A DNA stretch of 64,000 nucleotides from Ehretia macrophylla (Eukaryota; Streptophyta; Magnoliopsida; Boraginales; Ehretiaceae), in assembly GCA_037974665.1 (NCBI GenBank), contig CM075782.1:46609351-46673350 (forward strand). Direction: 5' to 3'. The notes under the pieces are model-generated. The model searched no databases. It was given only the letters and a program-made list of their open reading frames with translations, and was not told where the DNA came from. Positions 32,161-44,345 of this stretch are shown piece after piece. How positions within the stretch are numbered: position 1 is the first letter of the stretch; each line of letters starts with the position of its first letter. The translations under genes were made by a program, and so were the position numbers.

Positions 32161-32309
32161 CAGAGCTCATTGATGCGGGCTTGTAACCCAAATGGGGCAT
32201 TTAAATAACAGGATGTTGGGATTTAATTTTGTTGTTATATTTGAATAATGAATATCATAATGTCAAAAAAAAAAAGGACAAAAAGAGGAAAAGAGTATTC
32301 GAACTGGCC

Positions 32310-32870
32310 GAATTCATACGAAATGTCCCAATTGAACTATTATTTTTTTTTACTTTTACTTTATTTCATTTGGTTTTATTCACCAGACTCGTCATGATAC
32401 AAGAGACTATAATATTATATAGGATAAAAACTTTTAGATGTCACTAAGTTTTTTTGCATTTAACTCAAGAGAAGAATTCTTATGGAAAATCCTTTGATGT
32501 ATTGTATCAAAGACTATATATCATATGAAATAAAAACTTCTAGATGTCACTAATTTTTTTGCATTTAACTCAGACGAAGAATTTTTATGGAAAAACCTTT
32601 GACTAATTTTAAATATGTGTCAGGCATATTGCTACATCACAAAGTTTGCAATCTTATGTTGAATTCAATTTAGTGGCCTTTGACTGATTTTAAATGTGTC
32701 AAGCACATTGCTGCACCATGAAGTTTGTAATCTTACGTTGAATTCAATGTAGTGTAGTTTTAATTGAGTTTTTCGTCATAAAAAGAAAAAAAATTAGAGG
32801 TCAATACGTATAAGCTGAGTAATCGTGGAGCTATTGTTGTGTAAATGCCGAGAAGACTTTGACTAGATAC
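32310..32870. repeat. U repeat, copy 3
   Basis: Follows the A repeat just as copy 4 (61425-61800) follows the longer B repeat. It carries an internal partial duplication (GACTATAT...ATGAAATAAAAACTT). It is cut at 32870 by the LTR element, exactly at the AGATAC that in copy 4 continues ATAATTATTGACAC. Confidence 0.7.
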
Positions 32871-33547
32871 TGTTACCGCTACTAGTGAGTTGGACCCAAA
32901 CTTATTATTGAACCGACACTGCACGGGTTAAATGCAGACACAACTATTTCTATATATTTTGTTTATGAGTTGTTTTAATGACTATTCCCTTCTGTTCCAC
33001 TAAATGTATTAGCCTATGAATTATTAACCAAATGTTATATGTATAGCATATGTTGTGAAATTTGTGAATTCCAGTCAGAAATTTTCTGACTTAATTCTCA
33101 AGTTGTATTTTTATTGTGGATTGAATTCACTTACTGAGCTTTCGTTCGCTCATCACTTTTGCTTATGTTTGCTTTCTTTGCAGTTAGAACAAATTAAGCA
33201 CTGCAACGTGAAGAGGATTGCATCCAAACCAAATGATTCAGTGATGAAATCTTTGTCTTTTTGGAATATGGTTTGATTTGGAGTGAATTTTTTATTTTGT
33301 GACACTTGGTCAAGATTGTAATAATTGAGAGATTTATATTCCGTTTATAAATTTATTTTTTTGAGATTTAGATTGTGTTGGAATATTTATGGTTTGATTG
33401 GAAGTCTTTAAATATTTAAGGTTTAGTGGCTCTGATTTGAGTGTTTAATAGATGTGCGCCTAACGAGGTTTAGGGATCTTATCCTTTTAGCACGCGGTAT
33501 GTCACGTGCCGAAATCTACCGTGCATTTGAAATTTCGGGGCGTGACA
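32871..33547 (+). repeat. Left LTR of the noncoding element (677 bp)
   Basis: TGTTACCGCTAC to GGGGCGTGACA. It aligns with 38398-38945 apart from a block around 33110-33235 that is absent from the right copy. A GAGCTTTCGTTCGCTCATCA segment near 33138 is shared with the LTR pieces at 38946-39431 and, inverted, 39522-40084. Confidence 0.75.
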
Positions 33548-33551
33548 AAGA

Positions 33552-33563
33552 TGGTATCAGAGC
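33552..33563 (+). promoter_or_regulatory. Primer-binding site (initiator tRNA-Met)
   Basis: TGGTATCAGAGC, an exact match to the common plant retrotransposon site, immediately inside the left LTR. Confidence 0.85.
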
Positions 33564-36500
33564 TATAGGTTATAATCATTTGAGGACTTGTGGATTGGGT
33601 AGCTAAATTTTTGTTACGTATTAAAAGAGTGATTAGGATTAAATTTATTATTTTGATTATAAGAGTGCTTAGATTTTCATTTATGATTTTGGAGGTTTGA
33701 ATTGTCTCTTGCAAGATTAAGTTTTGAGGACGAAACTTTTCTAAGTGAAGAAGAATGTAATACCTCAATATTTTTTTTAGTAGTAAAAAAAAGAATTGAC
33801 AAAGGAAGATGAGTTTGTTCGCATAATGTTAATTATTGAAGGATTGTTCATAGTGGCTCTCATTTTTGTTTATTTTTACTTCAAACTAGTACTTTGAGTA
33901 AAAATATGAAATCAGTTAGAAGTGTTGCAAATCAAGTTTTGCGCCACAGATCTAAGTCTTATTGTTAGGTATGTGTGCATTTTAGATAATTGAATCTTGG
34001 TAGTGTTAAAATTTTGATTATTAGTTTTCTTCTTGAGAAAATAAAATTTGTATTTCAATCCTCCTTAGTATGTATCTCATTAATTGCTCTAAGTTGTAAA
34101 TTTACCATACGTATTGATTGTTTAACCCTTAATATTGTGGTCTATGATTTTGATTAGGACTTTGAGGTTCTGATGATCTGGTAAGTATAATTGATTTTTG
34201 GATTCAAGTTCTACAATCAGGATAACCATTAGAAATGAAATTCAAAGGAATTATAACTTTCAAGATAGTACAATTTGATAACTGCTTGGTGGATGATATT
34301 TTTTTTAAAAGTATAGTCATTTGAACATTTTAAGTTAAGTCAAATCTATCTGTAGCATCAAGTAAGTTCTATATGGAGTGCCTAGGTATGAATGTATTAT
34401 TTCCCGGAGTAATATTCATAGTTTTCGTTGTATAGAAGGTGAATATATGACTGGAGTTTTATTTTGCCTTGTTATGATCAAATAAAAGGTTTAGATGCAG
34501 GTGAAGTACTATTGGCAAAAAGAATACATGTTTGAGATGGTAAACTATACTTGGATATTTTGATAATAAGTTGAGGACCATAGCGAGTGTTAAAATTAAT
34601 TGTGAAATTCTTTTCAAGTTACCTTATATATCATTTTGGATTTAATTGTCAAATATATAGGTTCGAGTATTGTGTGGTAATTGGCAAAAAAAAATTATGT
34701 TGTTACCCAGTTTAAGATTGGATTAGATTTCTGGAGAGTATAGATACGATTTTGCTTATAATTTGGTTATGATTCTTAGGAATAATAATCGTGTGATTGG
34801 GGAATTAGCTTTCAAATTTTGTAGCAAATTACATGTAATAAGAATAAGAAATGAATTCAACATCCTTACTTTCGAGTTAAATAGTTGACTCTTGGGTTCA
34901 ATTGTTATGCTTCGGATGACAATTAGAAACAGAATAAGGAAGTCAAAACCCTTAAGTTGATGTAGCTTGGTATAGCTAAGTGGATAAATCTATATGGATA
35001 TTTGAATTTCAATACTTTAAGTTAAAACAAATCTATTTGTGTGATCAAGTTCTATATAGTGAACTCAAGTGTGAACGTTCCTACTTACGATGTGATCTTC
35101 ATAGTCTGTTTGATTGGAAGATGAACAAATGATAAAAAAAAAAAAGGTCTTAATTTTGCCTCATTATGATCAAATGGAAAGTTTAGATGCATCTAAGTAG
35201 TATTTCCATAAAGGATACAAGTAAAAGAAATGATAAACTGGATTCAGATATTGAAGGATCATAGCAAGTAATAAGATGATTTGCAAAACTGTTCAAATTT
35301 ACCTTTGGTATTATTTTGGAGTTAGTTGTCATGTATGGGTTTATAGATTGTGTGGTAATTTGTAGATATTGGAGCTAATACACATATTATAGTGGAATTA
35401 AGGATGTACTTTGGGCATCTAAGGAAAATCTCCGACGAGAGTTATTATAAATATTATAGTGAATGTTAGAAATATTTTAGAGACTACTATTGTGTAATGA
35501 ATAAGAAAATAATAGTGAAGTCATTATGGAACTTTTTTTTCTATATGGTCTAAGATTGAAAGATTTGACATTGCTTAGAATTTGACTTGATATATATATA
35601 AATTGTTAATGTGTTGTCTTTTAATTGTAAGTTCGTCTTGTCTTCTATTATAATTCCATTTTGGAATGTTTTGAATGCTATTTTTGTTACTGTTCTGAGA
35701 GTTTGTGATATATCAACTATGATTCTGGGATACTGTTTCAACCCAGCTATCAGTTCTGATTCTGAATTGTAACGTCATTTTAGATTCGCTGAAAATTTAA
35801 TTGTTTGTTCCCTCTTAATACAACTTTTGAATTTGTCTTATAAGAGATTGAATTGGCGACCTTCAGTAGCACTTAATTAATTGATATTGCTAATCTCTTT
35901 ATTGCTCATTTGATTATTGAAAAGTTACTTCATGGAATGAATGTAGTGTTGCATCAAATAATTATGTGTGTATTATGATTTTTGATGAGTGTGAATGATC
36001 ATTGATTTAGTAAAGGAGCATTTGATTGGATAAAAACCATAACAATTATGCCCAAGATCAATAATTCCTTTTCTGGTTCAAGTGATGACAAATCTTAATT
36101 GTTGATTAGGTCAAACTCTATGTTGCGAGCTCATATAAGAATTGTGTTGATTTGATAGAATGATCTCTATAGTCTATGTTAGTCCAAGGAAGAACACATT
36201 AGAGGAGCTTTGTTCTGCTTTCATATGATAAAATAAAAAGTTTTGATGAGTTTATCTACAGTGAAATAGATGACTAACCTTATAGGTTCACATATTTTGT
36301 AAAAGCTTTACCTATAGGAAATTGATAAAGTATTTCTGAAAAGATTACAGCATATCGGGGATTCTATATCATTATTTGTTAAGCTATCTAGTTGTATTAG
36401 TATACTGGAAAGTATTTGTGTATCTTTGTGAATATTTTCTCAAGTTATAAAGTTTGAGGGTTGAACAGTCGACTAGTCCAAGTTAAGTGTATTGACTATT

Positions 36501-37216
36501 TGGGGAAAATTTTCAACACTATTATCATGACTTGCCTTGGTAGACAAGAATTTGGTATCTCATTTTGTGACACAAACTGGTGAACTTATCAGGTTCTATT
36601 AATCTATAAGTTGTAAGATATTGAGATGAAAGTTTTACCAATAATGTTTACTAGGATGATTATCGTACTTGTAGTGTGTTAATATAATTTGGAGCTTCAG
36701 TTTGAGGGTTTCTCAATTTGAAACATTTTAGTAAAAGGACAACAAGGAAATGGGATTTTGGATCTTACGGAGCCTGCTCATGAATAATGTGATTATGAGG
36801 ACAAAATCTCTTTTAAGGAATGAGAGGTTTAACGACACTTCTTGGACAAATAGCCAAACCTTTTCGCACTATCGTATGTGATGCTAAATTAGTGGAGCAA
36901 ATCTTGATAAACAAAAGTAAGTGAAAAATCTTGGAGACGACATCATTTATCTTAGTACTACAACATGTATATCCCTTATCAGTCAAAGATAGCCCAACCT
37001 TCAAACCAAGTATAGAATCAACACCCTTTCTCATGCTCCCTAACGCAAACCACTAAGTGATTGATGTATTGAAAGAAGGAGAAGAGAAATGAGTAAAGTG
37101 TCAAGGCATCTTACTATTGCTTTGTAAAGTCTAGTGATAGAAGCTACATGGAAACTCGAGCATGAAACAAGGGCGAAGTATCCCTTCTTCTTCAAGGATG
37201 AAGTAAGTTTCGAGGA
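33564..37216. other. Interior of the noncoding LTR element
   Basis: AT-rich, with no frame longer than 88 codons and no recognisable domain on either strand. Short words recur loosely, for example TTATGATCAAATAAAAGGTTTAG at about 34474 and TTATGATCAAATGGAAAGTTTAG at about 35162, with a related block near 36215. The interior therefore seems to consist of old roughly 0.7-1 kb internal duplications. Confidence 0.5.
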
Positions 37217-38232
37217 CATAATACCTGGTCAAAAAAAGAGAAAAGCGAAAGACAAAGGGGAAACAAAGTAGCATGAAATGGGGAAAAGTAAAGTGAAGTG
37301 GGGAATAAAGTAAAGTAGGGGTACTGATGAAAAGCATGACAATGATGATTTGGACCACAAAAAAAATATAAAAAAAGAGTGATCTGACGACTCATTTTGT
37401 TTTGCTTCTACCATTTTCTCCTTTCTTCACTCCAACCATTGTAGAGATCTTATGCAGAAGGTTCATCAAGTGAGGTAAGTGATTTAATTCATAGGCTAGA
37501 AAATTTATCATAAGGTTTGAGATAATTTCTAGAATTAATTATTGATGACTTATTTGGTAATATAAAGTTTGATTTATGTGTTTAGGAGATTGGAGTGGTG
37601 ACTAAATTTTGCGATTTTGTGAACTGAGAATTTTGCTTTGGGATCAAAATGTAAGTAGAATTCATCTATCATTCTCTAAATATTTTTATGTTCATCTTAA
37701 TTACAGATCCGAGATTTATTCTCTGTTGCGTTGTATTATTCGATTGGTGTATGTTTAATCCGAAAGTGAATTTGATATTTCATTCCGTAAGATCTCTTAT
37801 TGTTACTCTTCACTTTTAGGATTACTCCGGACTTTGAGTTATTTAATGATTAAGTTCATATGGAATTGTTAAATAAAATTATTACTATTTTGGGTTTTGT
37901 TCTATTAAAATGACCAAATTTAAGATATTATGTAATTGTTAGATTTTGTACTTTTAATTGTCCTTTTCATCTTTCTTTATATATTCGAAGATGAATTTGG
38001 TTGAAATATTGAAATTAAAAGGTAAATTTAAAAAAAAGAAAAAAAAGAAAAATGAAAGTCACTGGAAGTGACTTTTTTCAAAAGTCACCTTACAGTGACT
38101 TTCGAAATAGTCACTTAGTGACTAACGTCTCTGGTCAGTCGACCAGGGACGTTAATATTTTATTGATATTAGTTTTTAATTATTATATATATATATATAT
38201 TGGACATTGTATACTTTATTTATTTTATAAAG
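37217..38232 (+). repeat. X: chromovirus-like LTR start, plus orientation copy
   Basis: Starts CATAATACCTGGTCAAAAAA (TGTAATACCC in the better-kept inverted copy, 53057 leftwards) and matches the reverse complement of about 51884-53057. Shared marks are GGGGAAACAAAGTAGCATGA, AGTGAGGTAAGTGATTTAAT, a cluster of AGTCAC/GTGACT hairpins (38056-38124), CTCTGGTCAGTCGACCAG, and a TA run. Homology ends soon after the TA run in both. Confidence 0.7.
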
Positions 38233-38397
38233 AAGTCAAAAAATAGCATTTAAAAAGTTTATGTTGTTATTTTATGTTCTTTTATGTATGATTTTCTATA
38301 TCATGAAAAATTTCTTATAGTTGTGTTATTCTGATAGTACCGATACTGTTACGGTACTATAGTACAGATACTGATACTGTACCGTTTTAGCAGATAC

Positions 38398-38945
38398 TGT
38401 TACCGCTACTAATGAGTTGGGCCCAAACTTATTACTGAACTGATACTGCACGGGTTAAATACAAACACAACTATTTCTATATATTTTGTTTACGAGTCGT
38501 TTTAGTGACTATTCCCTTCTGTTCCACTAAATATATTAGCTTATCAATTACTAATGAATTATTATATGTATAACATCTGTTGTGAAATTTGTGAATTCCA
38601 GTCAAAAATTTCCTAAGTCAATCCTCAACTTGTATTTAGTGATGAAATCTTTGTCTTTTTAGAATATGGTTTGATTTGGATTGAAATCTTTATTTTGTGA
38701 CACTTGGTCTAGATTGTAATAATTGAGAGATTTATATTCCCTTTATAAATTCATTTTTTTGAGATTTAGACTGTTTTGGAATATTTATGGTTTGATTGGA
38801 AGTCTTTAAATATTTAAGGTTTAGTGGCTCTGATTTGAGTGTTTAATAGATGTGTGCCTAGCAAGCTTTAGGGATCTTATCCTTTTAGCACGCGTATGTC
38901 ACGTGCTGAGATCTACTGTGCATTTGAAATTTCGGGACGTGACAC
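38398..38945 (+). repeat. Right LTR of the noncoding element (548 bp)
   Basis: Matches 32871-33547 from GTTACCGCTACTAATGAGTT to TTTCGGGACGTGACA, missing about 130 bp in the middle. No polypurine tract precedes it; instead there is a CGATACTGTTACGGTACTAT palindrome-rich stretch. Confidence 0.7.
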
Positions 38946-39431
38946 CTGTATTGACTTGTTGTTCTATATAAATGTACTTGGACAACCTTTGTGCTTGACT
39001 CCTGGTGTTTGACTTACTGAGCTTTCTTTGCTCATTATATTTATTTCAACTGTGCAGAGGCTGGGGTAATGAGCGTTCCGGGATACTTGGGTTTAGAGGC
39101 TACCCTTGCAATCAGTTCTCGCATTAATAACAACTCTAAAGGAAAGGATGATACACTTCTTGGAGTGAAGGACAAAGCGATTATATGGTATTCTGAGTAT
39201 AATGATATCATAGAAGAATATTATTTGTAAAATGTCCCCGTTCTTGTGTTAGATATTCAAATGTTTTATTTGATTTACTTACGAGTTTTAGCTGTTATGA
39301 TAAAAGATTTTGTAGAATTTAGTTTTCTGTATCGTAGTATTAGAGCCTTGCGGGCTTAGGAGGAGAAATTTTCTTAGGTGTGCTGCATCGCGTCCCTGTG
39401 TTTGGACCTACCGAATTTGGGGGCGTGACAA
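38946..39431 (+). repeat. 3' piece of a related LTR
   Basis: Ends TTTGGGGGCGTGACA in the same manner as the two neighbouring LTRs and shares the CTTACTGAGCTTTC...GCTCAT segment, but is otherwise diverged. Probably the end of another gypsy family's LTR joined by recombination or deletion. Confidence 0.55.
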
Positions 39432-39521
39432 GGATACTCTTAAATAACTTGTATAGACTCGTACTTTCGTTTTTCCAATTTTATTCTCTGGCTTTGCCTT
39501 CATAGAGAAAACAATTGTGCA
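39432..39521. other. Short unassigned spacer
   Basis: Ninety bases without recognisable features between LTR fragments of opposite orientation. Confidence 0.4.
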
Positions 39522-40084
39522 TGTCACGCCCCGAAATACAGTATTTCGGCACATGACATGTCGCGTGCTAAAATGATAAGATCCTTAAAACTCACTAGGC
39601 GCACATCTATTAAACACTTAAATCAGAGCCATTAAATCACAAATATTTAAAGACATCCAATCAAGTCGTACGTGTTCGATTACAAACCAAATCCCCAAAT
39701 AGTCATAAAGAAGAGATCCTCAAAATTAATACAATCAAACCCAAATATCACAAATAAAGTTTCAATCCGAATTCTAATAACATTCAATAAGGTAAATTTC
39801 ATGCCACTAAATCATAGTGCTCAAGTGTCTCTACCCTGCTCATAGATGTAGTGCTTATTCTACTTTAACTGCAAAGAAAGCAAGCGAAAACAAAAGTGGT
39901 GAGCGAACGAAAGCTCAGTAAGGGAATTCAATCCACAATAAAAATACAACTTGATGAATGAGTCAGGAAATTTCTGACTGGAATTCACAAATTTCACAAT
40001 AGATGCTATACATATAACAGTTGGTTAATAATTGACAGACTAATACATTTAGTGGAACATAAAGGAATAGTCACTAAAACGACT
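39522..40084 (-). repeat. Inverted copy of the noncoding element's LTR, first part
   Basis: Begins TGTCACGCCCCGAAAT, the reverse complement of the LTR end, and follows 33547 backwards through GAGCGAACGAAAGCTCAGTA to CATTTAGTGGAACATAAAGG. It is interrupted at 40084 by the Sirevirus and resumes at 50307. Confidence 0.8.
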
Positions 40085-41760
40085 TGTTGGTCCTAGAAAA
40101 CCTAAGAGGAGGGGGAGGGGGAGGGGAAGTGAATTAGGTTGTTTGGCAAGATTACTAATTTTAAAAATCTAATACATAAATACTATTTAGCAAAAGATAA
40201 TTATACTCTAGAAGTTCTTATAAGCAATTTATCAAACACTTTGTGAGCATATAAATATATAACTAAACAACTAGAACTTCAAAAATTAATTTCTAAGTGG
40301 ATAAATCAATAATTATCTTAACAATCAATATGTGCAATATATAATCGGAAGATAAATGACTTAAAAATAAAGAGTGAGGGTAAGAGAAATCAAACACGAT
40401 GATTTTCAAGTGGTTCGCACTCCCGAAGGCTTAGTCCACCACCTAAGGTCTTCCCTTCCCTTAGGATTTAACCAATCTCCACTAAGATGCTTCTTCAAAT
40501 GTTGATGAACCAAAAACCAACTACAATTACTCTTGAGTCCACAAGAGTTACACGAGCTCCTTCAAATGTAGGTGAAGCTCAACCTACTTATCTCTCTTCC
40601 TTTGAGTCCACAAAGGATTACAACACTTCTTCTTGCAATGATTCTCTCAATCTATGTGCAAGAGTGTAATACAATGATTGTGTGTAAATAAGAATAGCAA
40701 CTCCTATTTGAGTTTGATATTACAATTGAATAACACTTTGAATGCTCAAAGATATGAAAGTGATAGCTCAAGATTTCTCAAAGAAAATAATATGAAAAAA
40801 CTCTTTGGATTAGCTTGGAAATCTGAAGATTAAGGCTTGGAGAGATGTTTTAGATGGTGAGAGAGCATGGCTTAAAAAAAGGAAAAAGTTAGACACAAAA
40901 CGGATAAAATGCAAAAATCCCGGATTTCCCGTGAAGCCATCCGGTCATTGAGCTCTTCATCCGGTCAACCTGATGGGGCAGGTAACGCTCAGACCAGAGC
41001 TCTCTACCGGGCATTGTGGCCTTCATCCGTTCGACCGGATGAAGCTAGTAACGCCCGGATGCTCAAAATGCTGAAAATTGACCTTTTTGAGCCCCAAAAC
41101 AATTTGTTAAATAATAAAGCATTTGGGCACTTTTGATGGCACTTATAAAAAAGTATTCCTAGCATTTTTAACATATCAAAATATTTTCAAAAACTTCTTA
41201 AAAAGATATAGAACAATTTTTATGCCACAAGAGTTTGAAATACAAAAAGTCTTGTTTTTCAAAAATGAGTTTGCAATGACGTTTTTGAAAATATATGCTC
41301 AAATGATATTTTGCAAATAAAAAATCTTTTATGAAAAATCTTTTTGGAGAAATTATGAGCTACACAAGTCATACTTAGGCGAACAACATTTTTAATGCCG
41401 GTACCCTTTATGTCACCATGTCTCCTTCTTTGTAACTCCCTTTTTATCGTCGAGTCTTCAACTTCATTTCTTCGGGTCTTCATAACTTGATTCCTTATAA
41501 GAGACTTCATTTGAATGAGACAAGATATAAGAATACCTTTTGGGCTTTGATACAATTTTTGATTTGGGTTTTGACTTTGATCTAATAGGTTGAAACTGAC
41601 CTTTGATCCTTTTGAATGACTTCATGTTGAAGTGGATTTGCTTGACAATCTTGTGCTGATGGATTGAATAACTTACCCAATATTCAAATAAGAATTCTAA
41701 ATCACAATTAAGATGTTTTGTTATTATCAAAATAAAGATTATAAGCTTTTCAGGCCAACA
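40085..41760 (-). repeat. 3' LTR of the Sirevirus (1676 bp)
   Basis: TGTTGGTCCTAG to TTCAGGCCAACA. A G-rich tract (about 40108-40128) lies near the LTR end. Inside are copies of a palindromic module (40956-40976 and 41022-41043, core ATCCGTTCGACCGGAT). Very similar to 48647-50306. Confidence 0.9.
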
Positions 41761-41772
41761 ATCTCCCCATTT
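41761..41772 (-). promoter_or_regulatory. Polypurine tract of the Sirevirus
   Basis: The minus strand reads AAATGGGGAGAT directly before the LTR start TGTTGG. Confidence 0.75.
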
Positions 41773-42348
41773 TTTATGATGATAAAACATTGAAATTTGT
41801 AAGCATGAAATAGTCAAAACATTGAAATTTGTAAGTATGAAATAATTGAACTTTGATAAATTTGAGGTCTCCCCCTCAATTTGTACTTGATTAAATCATT
41901 AGCTTGCATATGAAAAGCAAGCTCCCCCTGAATAAGTGCATTATAATCATACAAAAGTATTTTCATGCTAGAATTCAATATTCCTTTTCTCCCCCTATTT
42001 GACATCAACAAAAAAAGTTCATAAACCATAGAGAGAGCAAATAGGCATAAGAGCAGGTAAAACCAAAATCAATGTAAGCATTAAATAAGCTAATCAAAAT
42101 ATACAATCAATGTAAAAATGAGATAAAAAAATAATGTAGAGGAGTACTTAATGCAAGTAAAACATGAAAGCTAAAAAAGTTGTTTGAAGGAAAACAATTC
42201 TCAAGGCATCCACAAACTAAGAGCCAAGATGGTGGTCATGTAATGCTTTCAACATTTGCTCCATACAATCCAAACGAACATCTTGTGCATTCAGGCGAGC
42301 AATGATTTCATCATGTGTGGAGGATTGATAAGAAGATGATCCAGCTCT

Positions 42349-43284
42349 TCAAGAACTACCAGCTCTACCTCGACCAGTGCCTTGTCCTTCCATTGGATCT
42401 CTGAAGGAATCAGGATCAATATCAAGAGATTCAAACACAATAGTATCACCGCTTGTATCCTCATGAGCATCAAGAACTTGGTTGTTATGAAGCTTCAACT
42501 TTTGATGAGAGATGCTAGTGTCATTTAGAAGATAAGATCTAGCATTAATAGACTCAAACTCTTGAACTCGGGGAACATCTAAAGAGTCAAGGAGATGTGT
42601 TAAGGGAACCCCATAAGCAAGTTGATTTTCTACTTCCTTAGTGTGGACGATGTGGTTGATAATGATGTGTGGAAGATTGATCCTTTTTGCCTCAAACATC
42701 AGGTACATCAACAAAGCAGTGGATTTCAGAATAGAACCATCTTTAACTTCTCTAGGAATAATGACTTCATGAAGAATGTAAAATAGAAGCTTCTTTTTAG
42801 GGGTGATTTCCTTTTTCTTAGGATATTGAGTGCTATACTCCCCTGTTCCTTCCCAAATGAATGCAATAACCCTACCCTCTAGATCATCATGAATGTCTTC
42901 CGACATGCCCTTGTAGAAGTAAAGCTTAGTTCCTTGATTTGGAATTCTAAAAGCTCTAGCAATATCACTAGCAGTAAATTCTAACACCCTACCCTTAACT
43001 TGACTTTGCAATTTTATGGTGTTAAAGTCTAGGTTAGCATTGTAATAGAATTCTCTAATTCAAGAAGTATATCCTTTGTTCACAAACCTTAGCATAGGAA
43101 GCCAACCTTGGGCATCTAGGAGTCTTAAAATTCTAGTACCATTAAGCAAAGTAGGAGGGTCCAAAGTCTTACCCCATAATATGTTTTGTTGAGGAAAGGC
43201 ATCGGGAGTGATAATATTTTGAGGAGCGGAGGATGAAGATTCTCCCGTCTTGCGCTTCTTAGAGTTAGCTCTTGGTAGTGCCAT
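42349..43284 (-). pseudogene. Env-like third ORF of the Sirevirus
   Basis: One frame from ATG 43284 to the stop at 42349, 312 codons, with a single TGA at 43060-43062. The N-terminus is basic (MALPRANSKKRKTGESSSS, possible nuclear signal). The middle has GWLPMLRFVNKGY, FTASDIARAFRIPN, LLFYILHEVIIPRE and LPHIIINHIV. This resembles the plant 'putative transposon protein' domain often found in such third ORFs, with an acidic tail (SGDTIVFESLDIDPD). No signal peptide or strong membrane segment is visible, so the old label 'env-like' describes position, between RNase H and the 3' LTR, not a proven envelope function. Confidence 0.7.
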
Positions 43285-43736
43285 TGAGAGTGTGTGAGAA
43301 TTTGTAGTCTATTTGAGAAGGTTTGCATTTGAGGAATTTCATCGAACATCTTGTAGGCAAAGGATTTCAAAGCTTTTCTTTGAAGGATTTTGAAGCTTTT
43401 AATGAATATAAGAAGAGGTTTTGATGTTATAGGAGTGTTATGATTCAAGATTTGAAGAAAAATCGTGAAGGTTTTGATGTAGAAAAAAAAAGATTTTGAG
43501 ATAAATAGAGAGAATTTGAAGTTGAGTAGGAAAGATTTTGAAAAAATAGGCCAATTCCCATTTTTCAAACAGCACGATCCGGTCGATAGGGACCTGATCC
43601 GGTCAACCGGATAAGGACAGTAACGGCCGGTAGTGATGCGTGATCCGGTCATCGCATGTTTCATCCGGTCGACCGTATGAATGCAGTAATGCCCGGATCC
43701 CCTGTTTTCCGAAAAGAAATTCAATTTTTCAAAAAC
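43285..43736 (-). other. Leader of the env-like ORF with palindromic modules
   Basis: Between the RNase H stop and the third ORF. It contains ATCCGGTCAACCGGAT (43597-43612) and TCATCCGGTCGACCGTATGA (43661-43680), each followed by TAAYGSCCGG-type words, as in the LTRs. The 199-codon minus frame covering it is out of frame with the real ORF and rejected. Confidence 0.65.
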
Positions 43737-44345
43737 TCAAATGACCCAAAGCATTCCTATTTCTCTTCTAATGGCACAAAATTGATTCTCATGCAATAGT
43801 TTTATAAAAATATCGGCCAATTGATGCAAAGAATCAACAAATTCAAGTTCAATATCATATTTTTGCACATGATCTCTTAGAAAATGATGACGAATTTCAA
43901 TATGCTTAGTTCTAGAATGTTGAATAGGATTCTTTGATAGACTTATAGCACTTGTATTATCACATTTGATCGGCACACGATCATATTCTAAACCAAAGTC
44001 AAGCAAAGTTTGTTTCATCCAAAGAATTTGTGCAACACAACTACCCACAACTACATACTCGGCTTCAGCCGTTGAAAGAGCTACACTATGTTGTTTTTTG
44101 CTAGACCATGAAACGAAAACATGTCCTAGAAATTGACAACTACCACTAGTGCTTTTTCTATCAATTTTACAACCCGCATAAGCGGCATCGGAATATCCTA
44201 AGGGTTCGAAAGATGTGCCTTTAGGGTAAAGAAGTCCTAAATCAATAGTACCTTTAAGGTATCTAATAATCCTTTTTACAGCATTCAAGTGGGATTCCCT
44301 AGGAGAAGATTGAAAACGAGCACACAAGCACACAAGCACACAGAA
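43737..44345 (-). pseudogene. Sirevirus RNase H
   Basis: Contains LNAVKRIIRYLKGTIDLGLL, YSDAAYAGCKIDRKSTSG (Asp), ALSTAEAEYVVVG (Glu), IKCDNTSAISLSKNP (Asp) and KHIEIRHHFLRDHV, and ends IRREIGMLWVI. It degrades genomic RNA during cDNA synthesis. It is joined to RT out of frame because of an 8-bp slippage at 44318-44345, where TGTGCTTG (minus strand) is present once too often. Confidence 0.85.

Larger units (their letters stand above)
32871..38945 (+). mobile_element. Noncoding LTR element (LARD-like), gypsy type primer site
   Basis: Two related direct LTRs (32871-33547 and 38398-38945) flank about 4.85 kb with no gag or pol frame. A perfect TGGTATCAGAGC primer-binding site at 33552-33563 lies 4 bases after the left LTR, which ends TTTCGGGGCGTGACA. 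The interior contains a second, chromovirus-LTR-like insertion (37217-38232). The left target is a U repeat. The expected target duplication is not found after 38945, where another LTR piece is fused. It would depend on proteins from another element. Confidence 0.7.

Noticed and set aside
43125-43724. 199-codon minus frame between Sirevirus RNase H and the third ORF
   Set aside because: It overlaps the third ORF out of frame, is built from the noncoding leader with palindromic modules, and has no family resemblance.
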